64,000 nt of DNA from Buxus sempervirens (GCA_947561395.2 OX387182.1:40665949-40729948); one strand, 5' to 3'; positions 35,374-47,653 are shown, counted from the first letter of the stretch. Notes: generated by a model not told the origin, from the letters alone. Program-made: numbers and translations.

Positions 35374-36895
35374 TGTAACGCCCCGAATCCGGGTTACGTA
35401 ATGGAACCGTAGCTCGTACCCGAGGGTTAGATAACAAAACCGCAGGATCTATATCAGAGTGTAAGAAACATGACAGTTCATTTATTTCATCAAACACAAT
35501 ATCAGAGTTCGCTAAAATATCCCAATCACCAAAACACAATGAATTGAAAGAATTACAATTCCAAAGTTACTCACTATCTCAAATGAAAATAGCAACTACA
35601 ATATATCTCAAAGGTCACTCAACAAAGAAATCCTCTCCCCTATACTCGGGGTAATCTGCGTCTGGCTCAACCCCACGTATATCGTCCTCACCAGGATCTG
35701 AAAACAAAACAAATCAAAACGGAATGAGATACGAATATCCCAGCAAGTAGCACATGCATGCACAAAACATTTATATTAGTTCAAAAAAACATGCTTCAAT
35801 AGTAAACCATACATCAGTAACGATAACCAACCTTTAAGAGTAATCCGAATAATCCAATTACGACATATATATATATACCGATAAAGAGCAATCTCCACAA
35901 TCAATGCATAACAGCGATTCATAAGTGAAAACATAAAACAAGTCCACGGTGGACTCATGAAATAAGATTGCTCTTAACTAGGTAATGCCGAAGTTCACTC
36001 TGCCACCTCCTGGCTTAGGTGTGAAGCCGAGTACACGATCATCGTCTTATTGCGGGAGAACCCATCCAGTACAGTGATGAGTTGGCATGTACTAATCCAG
36101 TCACAGTCCGAGTACACGATAAAATGAGGGATAGCCGCAGCCAGCCGAGTACACGATCAAACCTCACCGAGTACACGGTGGAAACGAGTGCGTGAACAAC
36201 TCATTACGACTAGCAAAGAAAACAATCTATTCCACTACCTAGCTCTTAACTTGACAAATGTGGATCCACACCGAGCTATGCCATCTAGACTTGAGCTAAA
36301 GCCAAAAAACGAAATCTCATTAATATCGAAGGGTTTTGTTAGCACCTGATTTTTGTACCCCCAAAATAAAGAAAAGTGAAAAGTCAAACTAAAAGTCAAA
36401 CCCTGAGGGGGTCAAAAATTGACTTTTTGATTCAAGTAAATTTGGCCATCAAACTTCATATCATTGGAAAGAGCATTTCGACACGGTTCCAACGCAACTG
36501 AATTTGCTGGAATCGGAGTCCAGGTGAGAAAAATATGGCCCGGTCAAACTTCCAGAAAGCAAAAAGTTGACTTTTTGCTCGACCCCAATTCAGCTGCCAA
36601 ACTTGATCCCAATGGATAGGTGGTTCCGAGCTGATTCCAACGACACTAAGTTTGTTGAAATCGGACACCGGATGAAGAAGTTATGAGCAGTTGAAGTTTC
36701 AGAAAAACTGCCCATGTGGCAAAAAAGCAGCAAAAGTGGACTAAACCAATAAAATAAATAAGATAAGAGTGTTTAGTAATATTTTAATAAAGGAATCTCG
36801 TTTATATAATAAAATAATCATAAAATCGAATATAAATCTTGCAGAAAACCAAATTGAATAAAGGTTTGAAATCCACACATTTTTAAAACGTGCGG

Positions 36896-37110
36896 GACCG
36901 TATTTGCATTACGGGCAAGGCATGCCCGTATTTAAAGTACGGGCACGCTTCTAGAAGGAAACACGCGTCGCTGTACGGCGGAACACGCGTCCCGTACGGC
37001 CGAATCTGCGATAATTGCAAATATTCGTTTTTCGCCCGTACTTGAATTACGGGCAAGGCACGCCCGTACTTGAAGTACGGGCAAGGCATGCCCGTACTTC
37101 AAATACGGGC
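36896..37110. repeat. Five phased 21-nt hairpins (7-bp stems, 7-nt loops, 28-bp period)
   Basis: Hairpins lie at 36,896-36,916, 36,924-36,944, 37,034-37,054, 37,062-37,082 and 37,090-37,110. Each has a 7-bp stem (GCCCGTA and TACGGGC; the first has GACCGTA) and a 7-nt loop. Within each group starts are exactly 28 bp apart with a 7-nt spacer such as AAGGCAC. The last ends 14 nt before the TATA box. Confidence 0.92.
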
Positions 37111-37124
37111 ACGAGATTTTTGCC

Positions 37125-37133
37125 TATAAATAG
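37125..37133 (+). promoter_or_regulatory. TATA box of solo LTR B
   Basis: TATAAATAG within TTTTTGCCTATAAATAG, 14 nt after the last hairpin. The same string TTTTGCCTATAAATAG occurs on the minus strand at 58,979-58,994, also next to a hairpin. This is consistent with a plant Pol II LTR promoter. Confidence 0.75.
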
Positions 37134-40100
37134 AGAGGCCACCCCCCTTCATTTGAACAAGCCTTCTCCCCTGGCCATGACCCTCTCCCTCCTGGAGCTC
37201 CCCACGACTGAATGCTGCCCAACCACCACCACCCTTAACCCAAACTTATTTTAATCCCCAAACTACCCCTGCACTTCTAGACTACCCCAAATCCATGCCC
37301 GAATCCTCTTCAATTTGATCTTAAACCCATCCACCCTAACCAAGCTCTTCCCATTTCGTCCCAACAAAGCTTGGAGGACGCGGAAGCGCTGCCGAAGTCT
37401 TCCGAGAATTACTACATCTTCAAACTAAAGAAATCATATTGTGGTAACCTTTTTAACATATTTTTCAATCTACATATATGTGAATTGTTTCTTTTAAACA
37501 ATTTTTTTTTACTATGCTACTAACTTGTTTGTTGTCTCTTTTTGAGTATCATTAGAAGATGATAATAAAAAGTGGATTATTACCAAAAACAGAAAAAAAA
37601 AAAGGGAGGAAGAAAGTGTCTAAAGGACACTTTAACTAACAAACTTAATGATCCATGTCATTCTTTAACATGACATTGTGATGTATGACTCTTTGTAATG
37701 CATCCTCCCCTCCTTTGAACGAGGATTGTGGTTGGTTGAACAAGAAAAAAAAAGAAAGAAGCACAAGACCCAAAAGAGAAGGAAGAAGGCCTTTTAGGCC
37801 AAATGAAGCATCTGGATGAGTTGCAGAAACCCACAGAAGCCACTGGGGGTCCCAAGAAAGCCACGGAACTGGTCCAGATTGAAATCGGCGTCTAAAAATG
37901 CAAAACTGGAGGCGCCCGTAAACTCAGAACGGTCCCGTCTGGACCGTGTTTACTTCACGGGCAAGGCCATCCGGATTCCATTCACGGGCGAGGCTGGACC
38001 GTAGAGAAAACACGGGCGAAATGTAAAAGTGGTGAAAAATTGTAATTCCTTGGTTCGGTTGGACCGGATCCGGCCTAAGCCGGCTTGAACCATTCCCTTA
38101 AACCATTTGGGCTACCTTAAGCCCATTTTTGGACTTTGGGCCTAGATAGGCCCATTAAGATCCCTTTGGCCCACTAGTGGGGCCCATTTCTGACCGGCCC
38201 AAACCCGGCCCGTTTTTCATAAAACGGGCCCAGGCCATTGGACTTTGGCTAATGGACCCATTCCAAGCCCACTAAGCCCAGACTAAAATTGTAAATATAT
38301 AAAATTTAATAAAATAACCAAATGGGTTACCCAATAACCCAACTGGGCCCACGGCCCAACCATGGCAGCCCACGGGTCTTCCAACGGGACCCGGGTCCGA
38401 CCCACTCCACTTAAATCAATAAAAAGATAAAATTAAATAAAAGGGACCCGAACCTTCAAAGGGCCCCGCCATATCCAACAAGGCAGCATGCTGGTTTAGG
38501 AAAAGGGTGAACTTGACTCAAAAAACCAGGAAGACCCGAGGGACCCGTCAAACCGACGGGGCGGGTCGGGGTGTCTTAGGGCTTCCCCGGACGTAACCGA
38601 GGACTTAGCTAGATCTCTAATAAGCCGCAGACCAGACTTAGACCCGGATAGGGCAAAACCGTGTCTGCCTGCACTCTCAGGCAGTGGCGACTCCGAATGT
38701 CCCGAGGCACGCACCAAAGGTGCGCCCGGTGTGCGATCTAGGCCAGGTTTAGGTGCGCACAGGTTTCAAACCCAAAACATGCTATCTCGAGCACACATCC
38801 ATCTCTGAGTACACAGAGGAACCAACCCCAAGTACGTGGGCATCCCCGAGTACACGGAGGTAATGTAACCATCCATCCATCAAAGAATCCTAAAACCTCG
38901 TTCAAGTGTATGGAGAAAACCAAAATAATCATATTTATCCAAAATAACTTGACTTAAAGTTTCTTTTCAAAGTATTGCATAAAATTTATCTTTATAGTCA
39001 AAGTTGTGATGAAAATTCCTCAAATTTTCGATTAAACCGGCAAATCCGTGTATTGAAACCAAAATCCAACTATGCTACTTAAATCTATCTTATAGGGTTT
39101 GCTTACATCCTAAACAGTAAGTGCCAAGTAGAATTTATACTCATATCCCTCTTATTTGGTCCACATTTCCAATTCCTTCTTTAACACATTTTGGTTTCTC
39201 TAAACTTACCTTTCTTAAGAATTCTGTTTTCAGAAATTTACTTTTTAAAATATGTTTTCCCTTTAGTAGCTTTAGTTCCCTACACTCCCTTGTAATCATT
39301 TCCCATTAGTGCTGTAGGTAACTTCATCTCTTTAAGTTTCACAATTACACATGCTAATGCTGAAGATAATTCAGCAATCAAGAACCCAAGGTGATAACCC
39401 AGTCGAATTTGAGTACCTTTCTTGGAACCACGGCATGCTTCAAATCAGCATTTATTTCTTACTTTTTAAACCCCAATTTAATAGGAAGATAATTCCCAAA
39501 TGAAGACCCAATGTAGGTTGTAATACCCCTTGAACCTAAGCTTCTATATGTATATAATCAGCCGTACATAACAGCACCAAACACCCGCACTCTCCTCTAG
39601 TTCCAGATTTTCTTACACTTCCATTACCTTCAATTCAGCTTCTTCTATTTCCTAACAGTAAGAATTTAGTCTTTGATACGCAACTAATGAGCATGAGTGG
39701 AGTGCCACTCAACAATGCTCCACAATTCTTAGATACTCTAGTTTATTAGTTCTTAGCAACATGAGGTCACTTCTAAATTACTTATTTATATATATACAAT
39801 CCTCTAAGTAACTTCCCAAGTGTAGTTTGCAAATATTTATATACCTGGGAGAAGGTTTCAGCATTTAGATATCTTTCTTAAATATCATTTCCCACCTTTG
39901 AAGTTGGAAATAGCTAATAAAGAAATTTACCAAGGCTGCCATCAACTACTGCAGCACTTGACATCTACACAGATGTTCAGAATTCAGCATGTATAACTTC
40001 TCCTATGCTGCTAAATTTGTTTGCTCACCCATACCTACCTACTGAATACCACTTCTAATTTAGTCTCTTGAGCTTAAACTCTAACTCACTTCCCATAAGT

Positions 40101-42498
40101 GATACTAATTTTACTATTTGATAGTTGCTGCTGACCTCTTAGTAGATTGGCCAACAGCAATGCCCATTACTTCTTTCCAGCAACTATACCAACAATTCCT
40201 AAGTATATTACTTATGTTTAATTGTGGAACACCACTACTCTTATAGAATTTAAACCATTACAATCCTAAGCTCTTAATCAGATTTATTTTCTTAACTTAG
40301 ATTTATTTCCCTGTTTAGATTCATCATGATATACCAGCACCTAAGATATTCCCACCAACAGTAACTCATGACAGTATAATAGCCTCTAAATCATTCCCAT
40401 TCCATTTAAAAGTTCAGCAATTTATCAACTAATGCAATTCCTAAGAAAACCTCATGTAACATTCAACAAAATATTTAAGTGAGCTGAAACTAAGCTGCAA
40501 CACCACATCCAATTATTGAGAATGAGCTGAACACCACTCAGCCATGCTCAATAAACCTAGGCACCAGCAACATATATCCATGCTATTCATTTTAAAATTC
40601 TGCCATAACAATAAGGCCTTAATTCCCAATGTATCTAATCAATCCATTCCCCTGTTCTACACTCCCAACACAATTCAATTAACTTAATAAAACAGCAACT
40701 TACCTTTAGTTCTTGTTTGATCCATCTTCAGAAAATCTGCTCATGATAGGCATCCATGACTAACCAGAAAACAGGGAAAACAATTCCATATGCTAAATTG
40801 GGTGCCACACTTCAATGGGAAACCTTTAGACCAGCTCAATACATGCTACTTACCACACTTGACATCCATGTTATTTCCAACCGAAATCTAGTTAAATTCA
40901 TGTATCCTAATTAGATTAAATTAGCCAACTAAAATATTTGAACAGACCTGGTTGCTCATGCATTCACCTCAATAAAAAAAACAGCAACAACTTACTACAA
41001 CTGAGTATGGACACAACTGAATCAATTCCTTCATCACCACTCTAATATTTAACTACATAAACAATAAAGCTACTGTTTGAACAATTGCTAGAAATCAGGC
41101 TGGCGCCAACCTCTGGGAAGGTAGGCTCCAAACCTCACCACTCAGCACCAATGCAAATTTCCAGATTCAGATTTGACTAATGTAACATTCATTAGAACTA
41201 ACCGAATGCTTAGCATTCGAACCACTTCTAGAGTAATCTTAAACCTCAAAACCAACCTTTAACACTCATTTGGAATTAGTTAATCAAGGAGATCATGCTA
41301 AACAAACCTAGAAGTTATGGCCATTACACAACAGAGAAAACAAGATTCAATTCAGTCCTAAATTATCCATAATTCAATTTAAGTCATTCAAAACCAGATT
41401 AAGAAGTGCTCCCTACATGGAAATCATGTTTAGGAGTTTCTGTACAGTGATGTTTGCTGAACTATAATCTGAAATAACATTTCTAGGGTCACACTCGTGC
41501 TACCACTGCAGATCTGAAGTTCAATATAACTTCTATTGCATACAACTCTTCAAAAAACAAAGGTTTTACTTACAAAATTTCTCCAGAAAATTTTATGAGT
41601 CTTCTCTTTAAAATTTTACTCTACTTTAGATCTAACTAGTCATTCAGCACATTACACAAACACAGCACCTCCTAATCCTTCGATCAAACTGTTTTTCTAA
41701 ATCTAACAATTCCATGCTTCAAATCCAATCACACGAAAATCAGCAAAGTAAAACTGCTACTTACTTTAAATGCTCAGGCCAAATCTCTAACAATTTTCCT
41801 CAATTCCTCAATTGCATTCGACCACTCCTCTGTCTCCAAAACTGAACGACCAACAGAGATCTGAATTTTTTTTATAATTGGATCAGATCTCTTCCAATGA
41901 AATCTTTGCTTGATAAAATTAACCATATGAGCATCATTTGAACCCTCCCTTACCTGAACTCCAGATTAACCTCTCCAGATTTGCAGCATCTAGATGAATT
42001 CCATGCCTGCAGAATTGATCTCCTCAACTTTCTCTCTCGAACAGGACTTCGGCAGCACCAAAACTCAGGTTACTCCACCCCTCCAGATCTGCTCCAGCAA
42101 ATCCCCAGCTTCCACTACTCCTCTCTGAAATTCCAAGCTCAACTCCAACAATGCCAAAACAAACCAGCAGCTTCTAAAGACCTGATTTTATAGTTGCCGC
42201 TCCAGCAGAAACTTAAATACCATCCGCTGATATGCCACCACACCAAGCTCCCTACATCAGCAGCTCAAATTAAGTTAGCTCCACTATTTTTTTTTTTTGG
42301 CCACCTCATCCAAGCATAAAATTACTAATTACAATTATGGAATTTCTCATACCTTTTTGACTTTTAATTATTCCAACATGCTCAAGAAACCTTTCCGAAT
42401 TTACCCAAAATCCCTTTTTCTGCAAAACACAAATTTTCCTTAATTTAATCCCTAAGAAAAATAAGTTTTTATTTTTCCAGAAAATTAGGGATTTTACA

Positions 42499-42510
42499 TC
42501 CTCCCCTCCT
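42499..42510 (-). other. Polypurine tract of the gypsy element
   Basis: On the minus strand AGGAGGGGAGGA directly precedes the LTR start TGTAAAATCC. This is the expected primer for plus-strand DNA synthesis and fixes the LTR boundary. Confidence 0.85.
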
Positions 42511-42540
42511 ACAAAAAAAATTTCGACCTCGAAATTTACC

Positions 42541-42780
42541 TCATGACGCTATGAATAAGCTCGGGTACTTCCGCTTCATTTCATCCTCTCTCTCCCATGT
42601 AGCCTCCTTGGTCGAGTGATTCTGCCATAACACCTTCACCAACGGTATCACTTTGGTTCGCAGAACTTGATCACGTCGATCCATAATCTGAATTGGAACC
42701 TCCTCATAAGATAAGTCCTCCCGAATCGCCAAAGGCTCAATATCAATCACATGGAGAGCTCTACCCATTCACAGCTGCCT
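42541..42780 (-). pseudogene. Gypsy polyprotein C-terminus (end of integrase, chromodomain-like)
   Basis: About 75 residues with EPLAIREDLSYEEVPIQIMD, then RTKVIPLVKVLWQNH and EATWEREDEMKRKYPSLF, the conserved end of chromovirus integrases before the stop. Chromodomain-like C-termini can steer integration to marked chromatin. The frame is open but is cut at about 42,780, where Cassandra LTR2 begins. Gag, protease, reverse transcriptase and most of integrase are missing. Confidence 0.88.
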
Positions 42781-42782
42781 AA

Positions 42783-43041
42783 CAGGATGTTACATATGGT
42801 TGGGATCCCACAACGCTCGAGGATGCTATAAGTAGTCTTAAAATCCCCTACTAAGCAAGAGGCCTTTTAAGGAGCAACATGGGACTAAATCCCCTGGGAA
42901 CCCTAAAGTTAAGCGTGCTCGGGTGGGAGCACTGCTAGGATGGGTGACCCCTGGGAAGTTTTCTCATGTTATCCTTAAGAACAAATCCATGAGGGCCCAG
43001 AGCGGACAATATCTTGCTGGTTATGGGTCTGGGATGTTACA
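42783..43041 (+). repeat. Cassandra LTR2, 5'-truncated, with 5S-like segment
   Basis: Begins AGGATGTTACATATGGTTGGG, which aligns to about position 75-80 of LTR3 (GATGTGCATATGGTTGGG), and ends GGGATGTTACA. The 5S-like part is about 42,867-42,970. It is immediately followed by the primer-binding site, so it acts as the 5' LTR of the last Cassandra unit. Confidence 0.88.
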
Positions 43042-43043
43042 AA

Positions 43044-43055
43044 TGGTATCAGAGA
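43044..43055 (+). other. Primer-binding site (initiator tRNA-Met type) and 81-bp Cassandra interior
   Basis: TGGTATCAGAGA, complementary to the 3' end of initiator tRNA-Met, starts two bases after LTR2. The interior ends with the purine tract GGAGGGGAGTA just before LTR3 at 43,123. At 81 bp it is short even for Cassandra and has no coding capacity. Confidence 0.88.
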
Positions 43056-43122
43056 CTGCCCCGACCGGAAAGTGTGGGGGTTCGGCCCAACACGAGGACG
43101 CGTTGTCCCATGGAGGGGAGTA

Positions 43123-43460
43123 TGTGACATCCTGGCTGTCTAAGTGGGCGGCTGTGATGTGGGCGGGGTGAGAGACCTGGGCAAGCTACCAGGTGAAGAT
43201 GTGCATATGGTTGGGATCCCACAACGCTTGGGGATGCTATAAGTAATCTTAAGACCCCCAACTAAGCAAGAGGCCTTTTAAGGAGCAACACGGGACTAAA
43301 TCTCCTGGGAACCCTAAAGTTAAGCGTGCTCGGGTGGGAGTACTGCTAGGATGGGTGACCCCTGGGAAGTTTTCTCGTGTTATCCTTAAGAACAAATCCG
43401 TGAGGGCCCGTGGGCCCAGAGCGGACAATATCTTGCTAGTTATGGGTCTGGGGCGTTACA
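43123..43460 (+). repeat. Cassandra LTR3 (complete, 338 bp)
   Basis: TGTGACATCCTGG to GGGGCGTTACA, followed by the TGCTC target duplication. It contains a 5S-like segment at about 43,286-43,385 (AAGTTAAGCGTGCT, GGATGGGTGACC). It is the only complete LTR of the three. Confidence 0.92.
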
Positions 43461-46400
43461 TGCTCAAATGGACAGATTAGTCTTGCATCTACAAATGTCC
43501 CCTCCGAACTATATCAACTATTTTTTTCAAGTGATGAAGATGCATTAGATTTCAAAACATATGTCCGAACGTATAACAATACTTTTGCATTTACATCTCT
43601 AGGTGTCAAACGTGATCGAAGTCTTACGAAGAGAAACAAGGGCATATATACTTTTAAGGTGCAGGGTCAGGTTTATCATTATATAAACGATTTGCTCCCC
43701 CAAGATAGAGCTCCTGCTTATCTACAATTATACTTCTATGATACGGAGCATGAAGTTGAGAATCGGTTGCAACAAGCCCCAAGATTGCGAGCATCCACAA
43801 TAAATTTACTAATGGATATTCTACAGGTCAACCCTTACGCCAGATTCTTCCGAATGTTAAAGGATGTACCTGTTGAACAGCTCAATCAAATCATAATTAA
43901 ATGTGATGTTGGTATGGATCAACGAACACATAATATGCCGGCTGCATCCCAAGTTTCTGCAATATGGATCGAGAATAACGGGCCTTGTCAGCTAGGTGAC
44001 CGTGATATTGTTGTTCACAGCCATTCTGGTATTGGTCATAAAGTTATGCACTACTATGGATGTTATGACCCACTACAATATCCGTTGCTTTTTCCTTATG
44101 GAGATATGGGTTGGCACCAAAGCATTCAACGAGTGACCCGTCGTATGAATATGATATTGTCTTCCATGTCCTCATCGATTAATCCTACCAATCATTCATC
44201 TGCTGAACAATTATTACAACATGAATCCACAGGTACATCTTAAATTCAATAGCGTTGGTTGACGTAAAGATCTTAGTTATAATGAATTACCACTTTTAGC
44301 TTATTACTTTCCTCTTCCAATTGTTCCAGTTATGCAGATAAATAACAAGAGTCGTGTAGCTGTTTCATGTCGAGAATATTATTGTTACAAGTTACAAGTT
44401 CGACCTAATCAGACATCTATCCTGTCGCGGTCTGGCAGATTATTACAACAATATGTTGTTGATATGTATGTTAAAATTGAGAGCTCATAGTTAGATTTCC
44501 ATCGAAATAACCAAACCCGAATTCGGGCAGACTTGTATCAAGGCCTTCTTGATTCTATTGCAATTGGTGAATCTCGTGGTTATCAAGTAGGTCGAAGAAT
44601 TGTTTTGCCTCCATCGTTTATCAGTGGTCCCCGAGATATGCATCGTCGCTACTTTGATGCAATGGCTTTGGTGCACTGATTTGAAAAGCCAGATATCTTC
44701 TTAACCATGACTTGTAATTCTACGTGGATTGAAATTAAACAGGAAATTGCTGAAGGTGAAGAGGTGCAAAATAGGCCAGACTTGGTTTCAAGGATTTTCT
44801 ATGCTAAACTGGTTGCACTAAAACATGAGATTCTTGTGAAGAGATTTTTTGGGAAGGTTGCTGCTTATGCATATGTCATCGAATTTCAAAAGAGAGGATT
44901 GCCGCACGTTCATTTCTTGATTATTTTGGCAACTGGATACAAAATTATATCACCTGAAGATTATGATAAGTTTGTTTCTGCTGAACTCCCGAACAAAGAA
45001 AAGAACCCACATTTATACAAGACTGTTGTCAGGCATATGATGCACGGGCCATGTGGGGAATTGAATCCTAAAAATGTATGTATGGGAAAAAAGGGACGGT
45101 GCAAGAATCATTATCCACGGAATTTCTCCGACATTACAATACAAGGCCACAACTCCTATCCGATTTATAAACGTTGAGATACAAGGCATACAGTTAAAGT
45201 ACGTCGCTGTTGGTTGGATAACCGATGGGTCATTCCTTACAATCCATATCTCTTGGCAAAGTTTGGCTGTCATATGAATGTTGAGATATGCTCGACTATA
45301 AATGCAGTCAAGTATTTATACAAGTACATTTATAAAGGTCATGATCGAATAGCTTTCAATGTATCTGCTCAATGTAAGGAAGACGATATCGATGAAATCG
45401 GATTGTTCCAATCAGCTAGGTGGGTTTCACCTCCTGAATCAACGTGGCGAATATTTCAGTTCACTCTTAATGAAATGTATCCATCAGTTACACATTTACA
45501 GTTACATTTGACAGGCATGCAAGTGGTTGGATTTCATGAGAATGACGATCTTAATGCTGTTGTTGAAAATGACCGTGCATCTTCAACAATGTTGACTGAG
45601 TTCTTCAAAATGAATCGAGTTGATGTCAGTGCCTGGTCATACTTATACAGAGAATTCCCCGAGTATTATGTATGGCATAGAGATGATAGGTTTTGGAGTA
45701 AGCGAAAGCAAAATGTGGCAATTGGCAGAGTTGTTGCTTCTAATCCAGCCGAAGGTGAACGTTACTATTTAAGATTACTACTCAATCATGTTAAAGGATC
45801 AACTTCATTTGAGTCATTACGAGCTGTTAGTGGCACTACTTACTTAACATTTCGTGAGGCCGCAAAGAAGCATGGGTTGCTGGAATTAGATAATAGTGCT
45901 GAACAATGTCTCATAGAAGTCGCTTTATTCCAAATGCCATTTGAGCTGCATCGCTTATTTGCAACAATTCTTGTTTATTGTGAACCCACTAGCCCAAGGC
46001 TTTTATGGGAGAAATTCTTTGTTCCAATGTCAGCAGACTTTGCTCATCTTCCGGCATTACAACCAACAGCTATTCTATGTTGAACATTGCAAAGTATAAC
46101 AGCATTCCTTGAATCGATGGGCAAAAGCATTCATGATTATGATTTACCAGAAGTTAGCTATGTGCATGATTTGCAAGAATGTATGTCAAATGAAGTTACT
46201 GAAGAATTAAGTATACCAGTGTTGGAAAGTGATTTAATTGGTGCCACCAACTTGAATGCTGATCAACATCATGCATACACGACCATATTACAAAAGGTCT
46301 TGGATGGTCAGCCCAATGCATTCTTCATCGATGGCCCAGGTGGAACTGGTAAGACCTTTTTATATCGAGTACTACTTGCTACCATTCACTCGAATGGAGA

Positions 46401-47653
46401 TATTGCACTTGCCACAGCAACGTCAAGAGTGGCGGCATCAATTTTGCTGGCGGTAGAACTGCACATTCCCGTTTCAAAATTCCTATCAACATTCAAGATT
46501 CATTCACATGTAATGTATCAAAGCAAAGCAACCTTGAATTTTTGATACGAAGTGCGAAACTTATTATATGGGATGAAGCTTCAATGGCCAAAAGGCAAAC
46601 AATCAATGCATTAAATGTCATGCTACAAGACATCTGTGATTGTAATTTGTTATTTGGTGGAAAAGTCATTGTCTTTGGCGGTGATTTTCGGCAAGTTTTA
46701 CATGTTGTCCCTCGTGCAACTAAGCATGAGGCAATTAATGCAAGTTTGGTGTCGTCTCAACTTTGGTCGCAACTTCATAAGATACGGTTGGTTCAAAACA
46801 TGCGAGCATCTTGTGACCCAATATTTAGTGAATTTTTATTACGGGTTGGCAATGGAACAGCGGAACTTGTTCAAGCTGACCACATTTGGCTTCCACCTTC
46901 CATGGTTATACCGTATGATGATGAATATCATTCAAAGTTGGCATTGATTCATACCATTTTCCCAGGCATTGAGCAGATTTGTCAGAGCACGTCTTCCATG
47001 ACAACTCAAGCAATCCTTACTCCTAAGAATGATAGTGTTGATGAGCTTAATTGCAGCATGATCGATCTATTTCCAGGTGTTCCATATAAGTATTATAGTT
47101 TCGACAGTGCAATTGATGATGCTCAGTGCAATTATCCAGAAGAATTCCTAAATGGTCTATCATCAAATGGGCTCCCACCACATGAATTGGTCTTAAAAAA
47201 AATTACCCGATAATATTGTTGCGGAGCATCAACCCCTTTTCAAGATTGTGCAATGGGACACGGTTGATATGCAAAGAATTCCAAACCCATGTTATAGATG
47301 CCGAGATTGCAACAGGCCACCATCAGGGAAAACGGGTATTCCTTCCACAGATTCCACTTCAACCGAATGAAAATGATAAGTTTCCGTTTATGTTTAAAAG
47401 AAAGCAGTTCCCTATACGTTTGAGCTTTGTCATGATAATAAATAAAGCTCAGGGCCAAACATTGGAGAAGGTTGGGATTTATTTACCACAACCCGTTTTC
47501 TCACATGGCCAATTATACGTCGCTTTATCAAGAGCCAAGTCAGCTGATGATATTAAACTATTGATAAAACCAAAGACCGGTGACCCTTCTGATAGTTACT
47601 ACACCAAGAATGTTGTCTTCCATCAATTACTTGAATTGGCTACTTCAGATTAA
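43461..47653 (+). pseudogene. Helitron Rep/helicase (HUH endonuclease + Pif1-family helicase), broken
   Basis: The Rep part nicks and joins DNA for rolling-circle transposition; the helicase unwinds it. It continues the exon cut at 35,031, with an intron at 44,233-44,329. The conserved block GRRIVLPPSFISGPRDMHRR is followed by the HUH motif in KRGLPHVHFLI and the two-Tyr motif VKYLYKYIYKGHDR. Helicase motifs are Walker A GPGGTGKTFLY, Walker B LIIWDEASM, FGGDFRQVL, and the C-terminal INKAQGQTL and GQLYVALSRAKS. Lesions: stops at about 44,488 (TAG), 44,678 (TGA), 45,176 (TGA) and 46,081 (TGA); a frameshift near 46,445, where sequence corresponding to the family's PGGRTAH block changes frame; and a frameshift near 47,200 in an A9 run. 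All catalytic motifs are still readable, so inactivation is not ancient. Confidence 0.95.

Larger units (their letters stand above)
36337..38761 (+). mobile_element. Solo LTR B (2425 bp), perfect 5-bp target duplication GGTTT
   Basis: It starts TGTTAGCACCTGATTTTTG, ends GGTTTAGGTGCGCACA, and is flanked by GGTTT at 36,332-36,336 and 38,762-38,766. It is the same family as solo LTR A but in the opposite orientation. Both carry the doubled U3 motif (near 36,480-36,530 and 36,635-36,675 here, with GGTTCCAACGC and AATCGGAGTCC) and CAGGCAGTGGCGACTCC near the 3' end. TATAAATAG at 37,125-37,133 marks the likely promoter. There is no coding part, so it is a solo LTR left by recombination. It is the youngest layer of this nest. 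Confidence 0.93.
35374..42498 (-). repeat. 3' LTR of the nested gypsy element (interrupted by solo LTR B)
   Basis: Plus-strand ends are TGTAACGCCCCGAATCC and AGGGATTTTACA. GAGTACACG motifs occur on both sides of solo LTR B (about 36,020-36,190 and 38,811-38,865), which confirms that it was inserted inside this LTR. A minus-strand TATAAAATCAGG at 42,182-42,193 is a good candidate for the LTR promoter. AGCAAGTAGCACATGCATGC near 35,741 matches the solo LTR at 9.7-11.9 kb. The long AT-rich part at 39.1-41.9 kb shows no coding region. Confidence 0.75.
35374..42782 (-). mobile_element. Ty3/gypsy (chromovirus-type) element, 5'-truncated, nested in Cassandra LTR1
   Basis: In minus-strand sense only the end of the polyprotein (42,780-42,541), a polypurine tract (42,510-42,499) and the 3' LTR (42,498-35,374) remain. 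The LTR starts TGTAAAATCCCTAA and ends CGGGGCGTTACA. GGGTC at 35,369-35,373 would be one copy of the target duplication; the other is lost with the truncated end. The LTR was itself split by solo LTR B. Without that insert and one GGTTT copy the LTR is about 4.7 kb, more than twice the related solo LTR at 9.7 kb, so it may hold further old insertions. Confidence 0.82.
35032..43460 (+). mobile_element. Cassandra composite (TRIM with 5S rRNA-like LTRs), target duplication TGCTC
   Basis: Cassandra elements are non-autonomous LTR retrotransposons whose LTRs contain a 5S rRNA-like Pol III promoter region. The composite is flanked by perfect TGCTC copies (35,027-35,031 and 43,461-43,465). It contains LTR1 (35,032-35,373), a nested gypsy element, a 5'-truncated LTR2 (42,783-43,041), a primer-binding site, an 81-bp interior and LTR3 (43,123-43,460). 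Three LTRs with overlapping content imply an original tandem array (LTR-interior-LTR-interior-LTR). The gypsy element entered near the end of LTR1, and a deletion then removed its far end together with the first interior and the start of LTR2. Confidence 0.9.

Noticed and set aside
36896-37110. CRISPR-like array
   Set aside because: Units are inverted hairpins with 7-nt spacers in a plant LTR. There are no unique spacers of CRISPR length and no cas genes, and CRISPR arrays are not expected in plant nuclear DNA.
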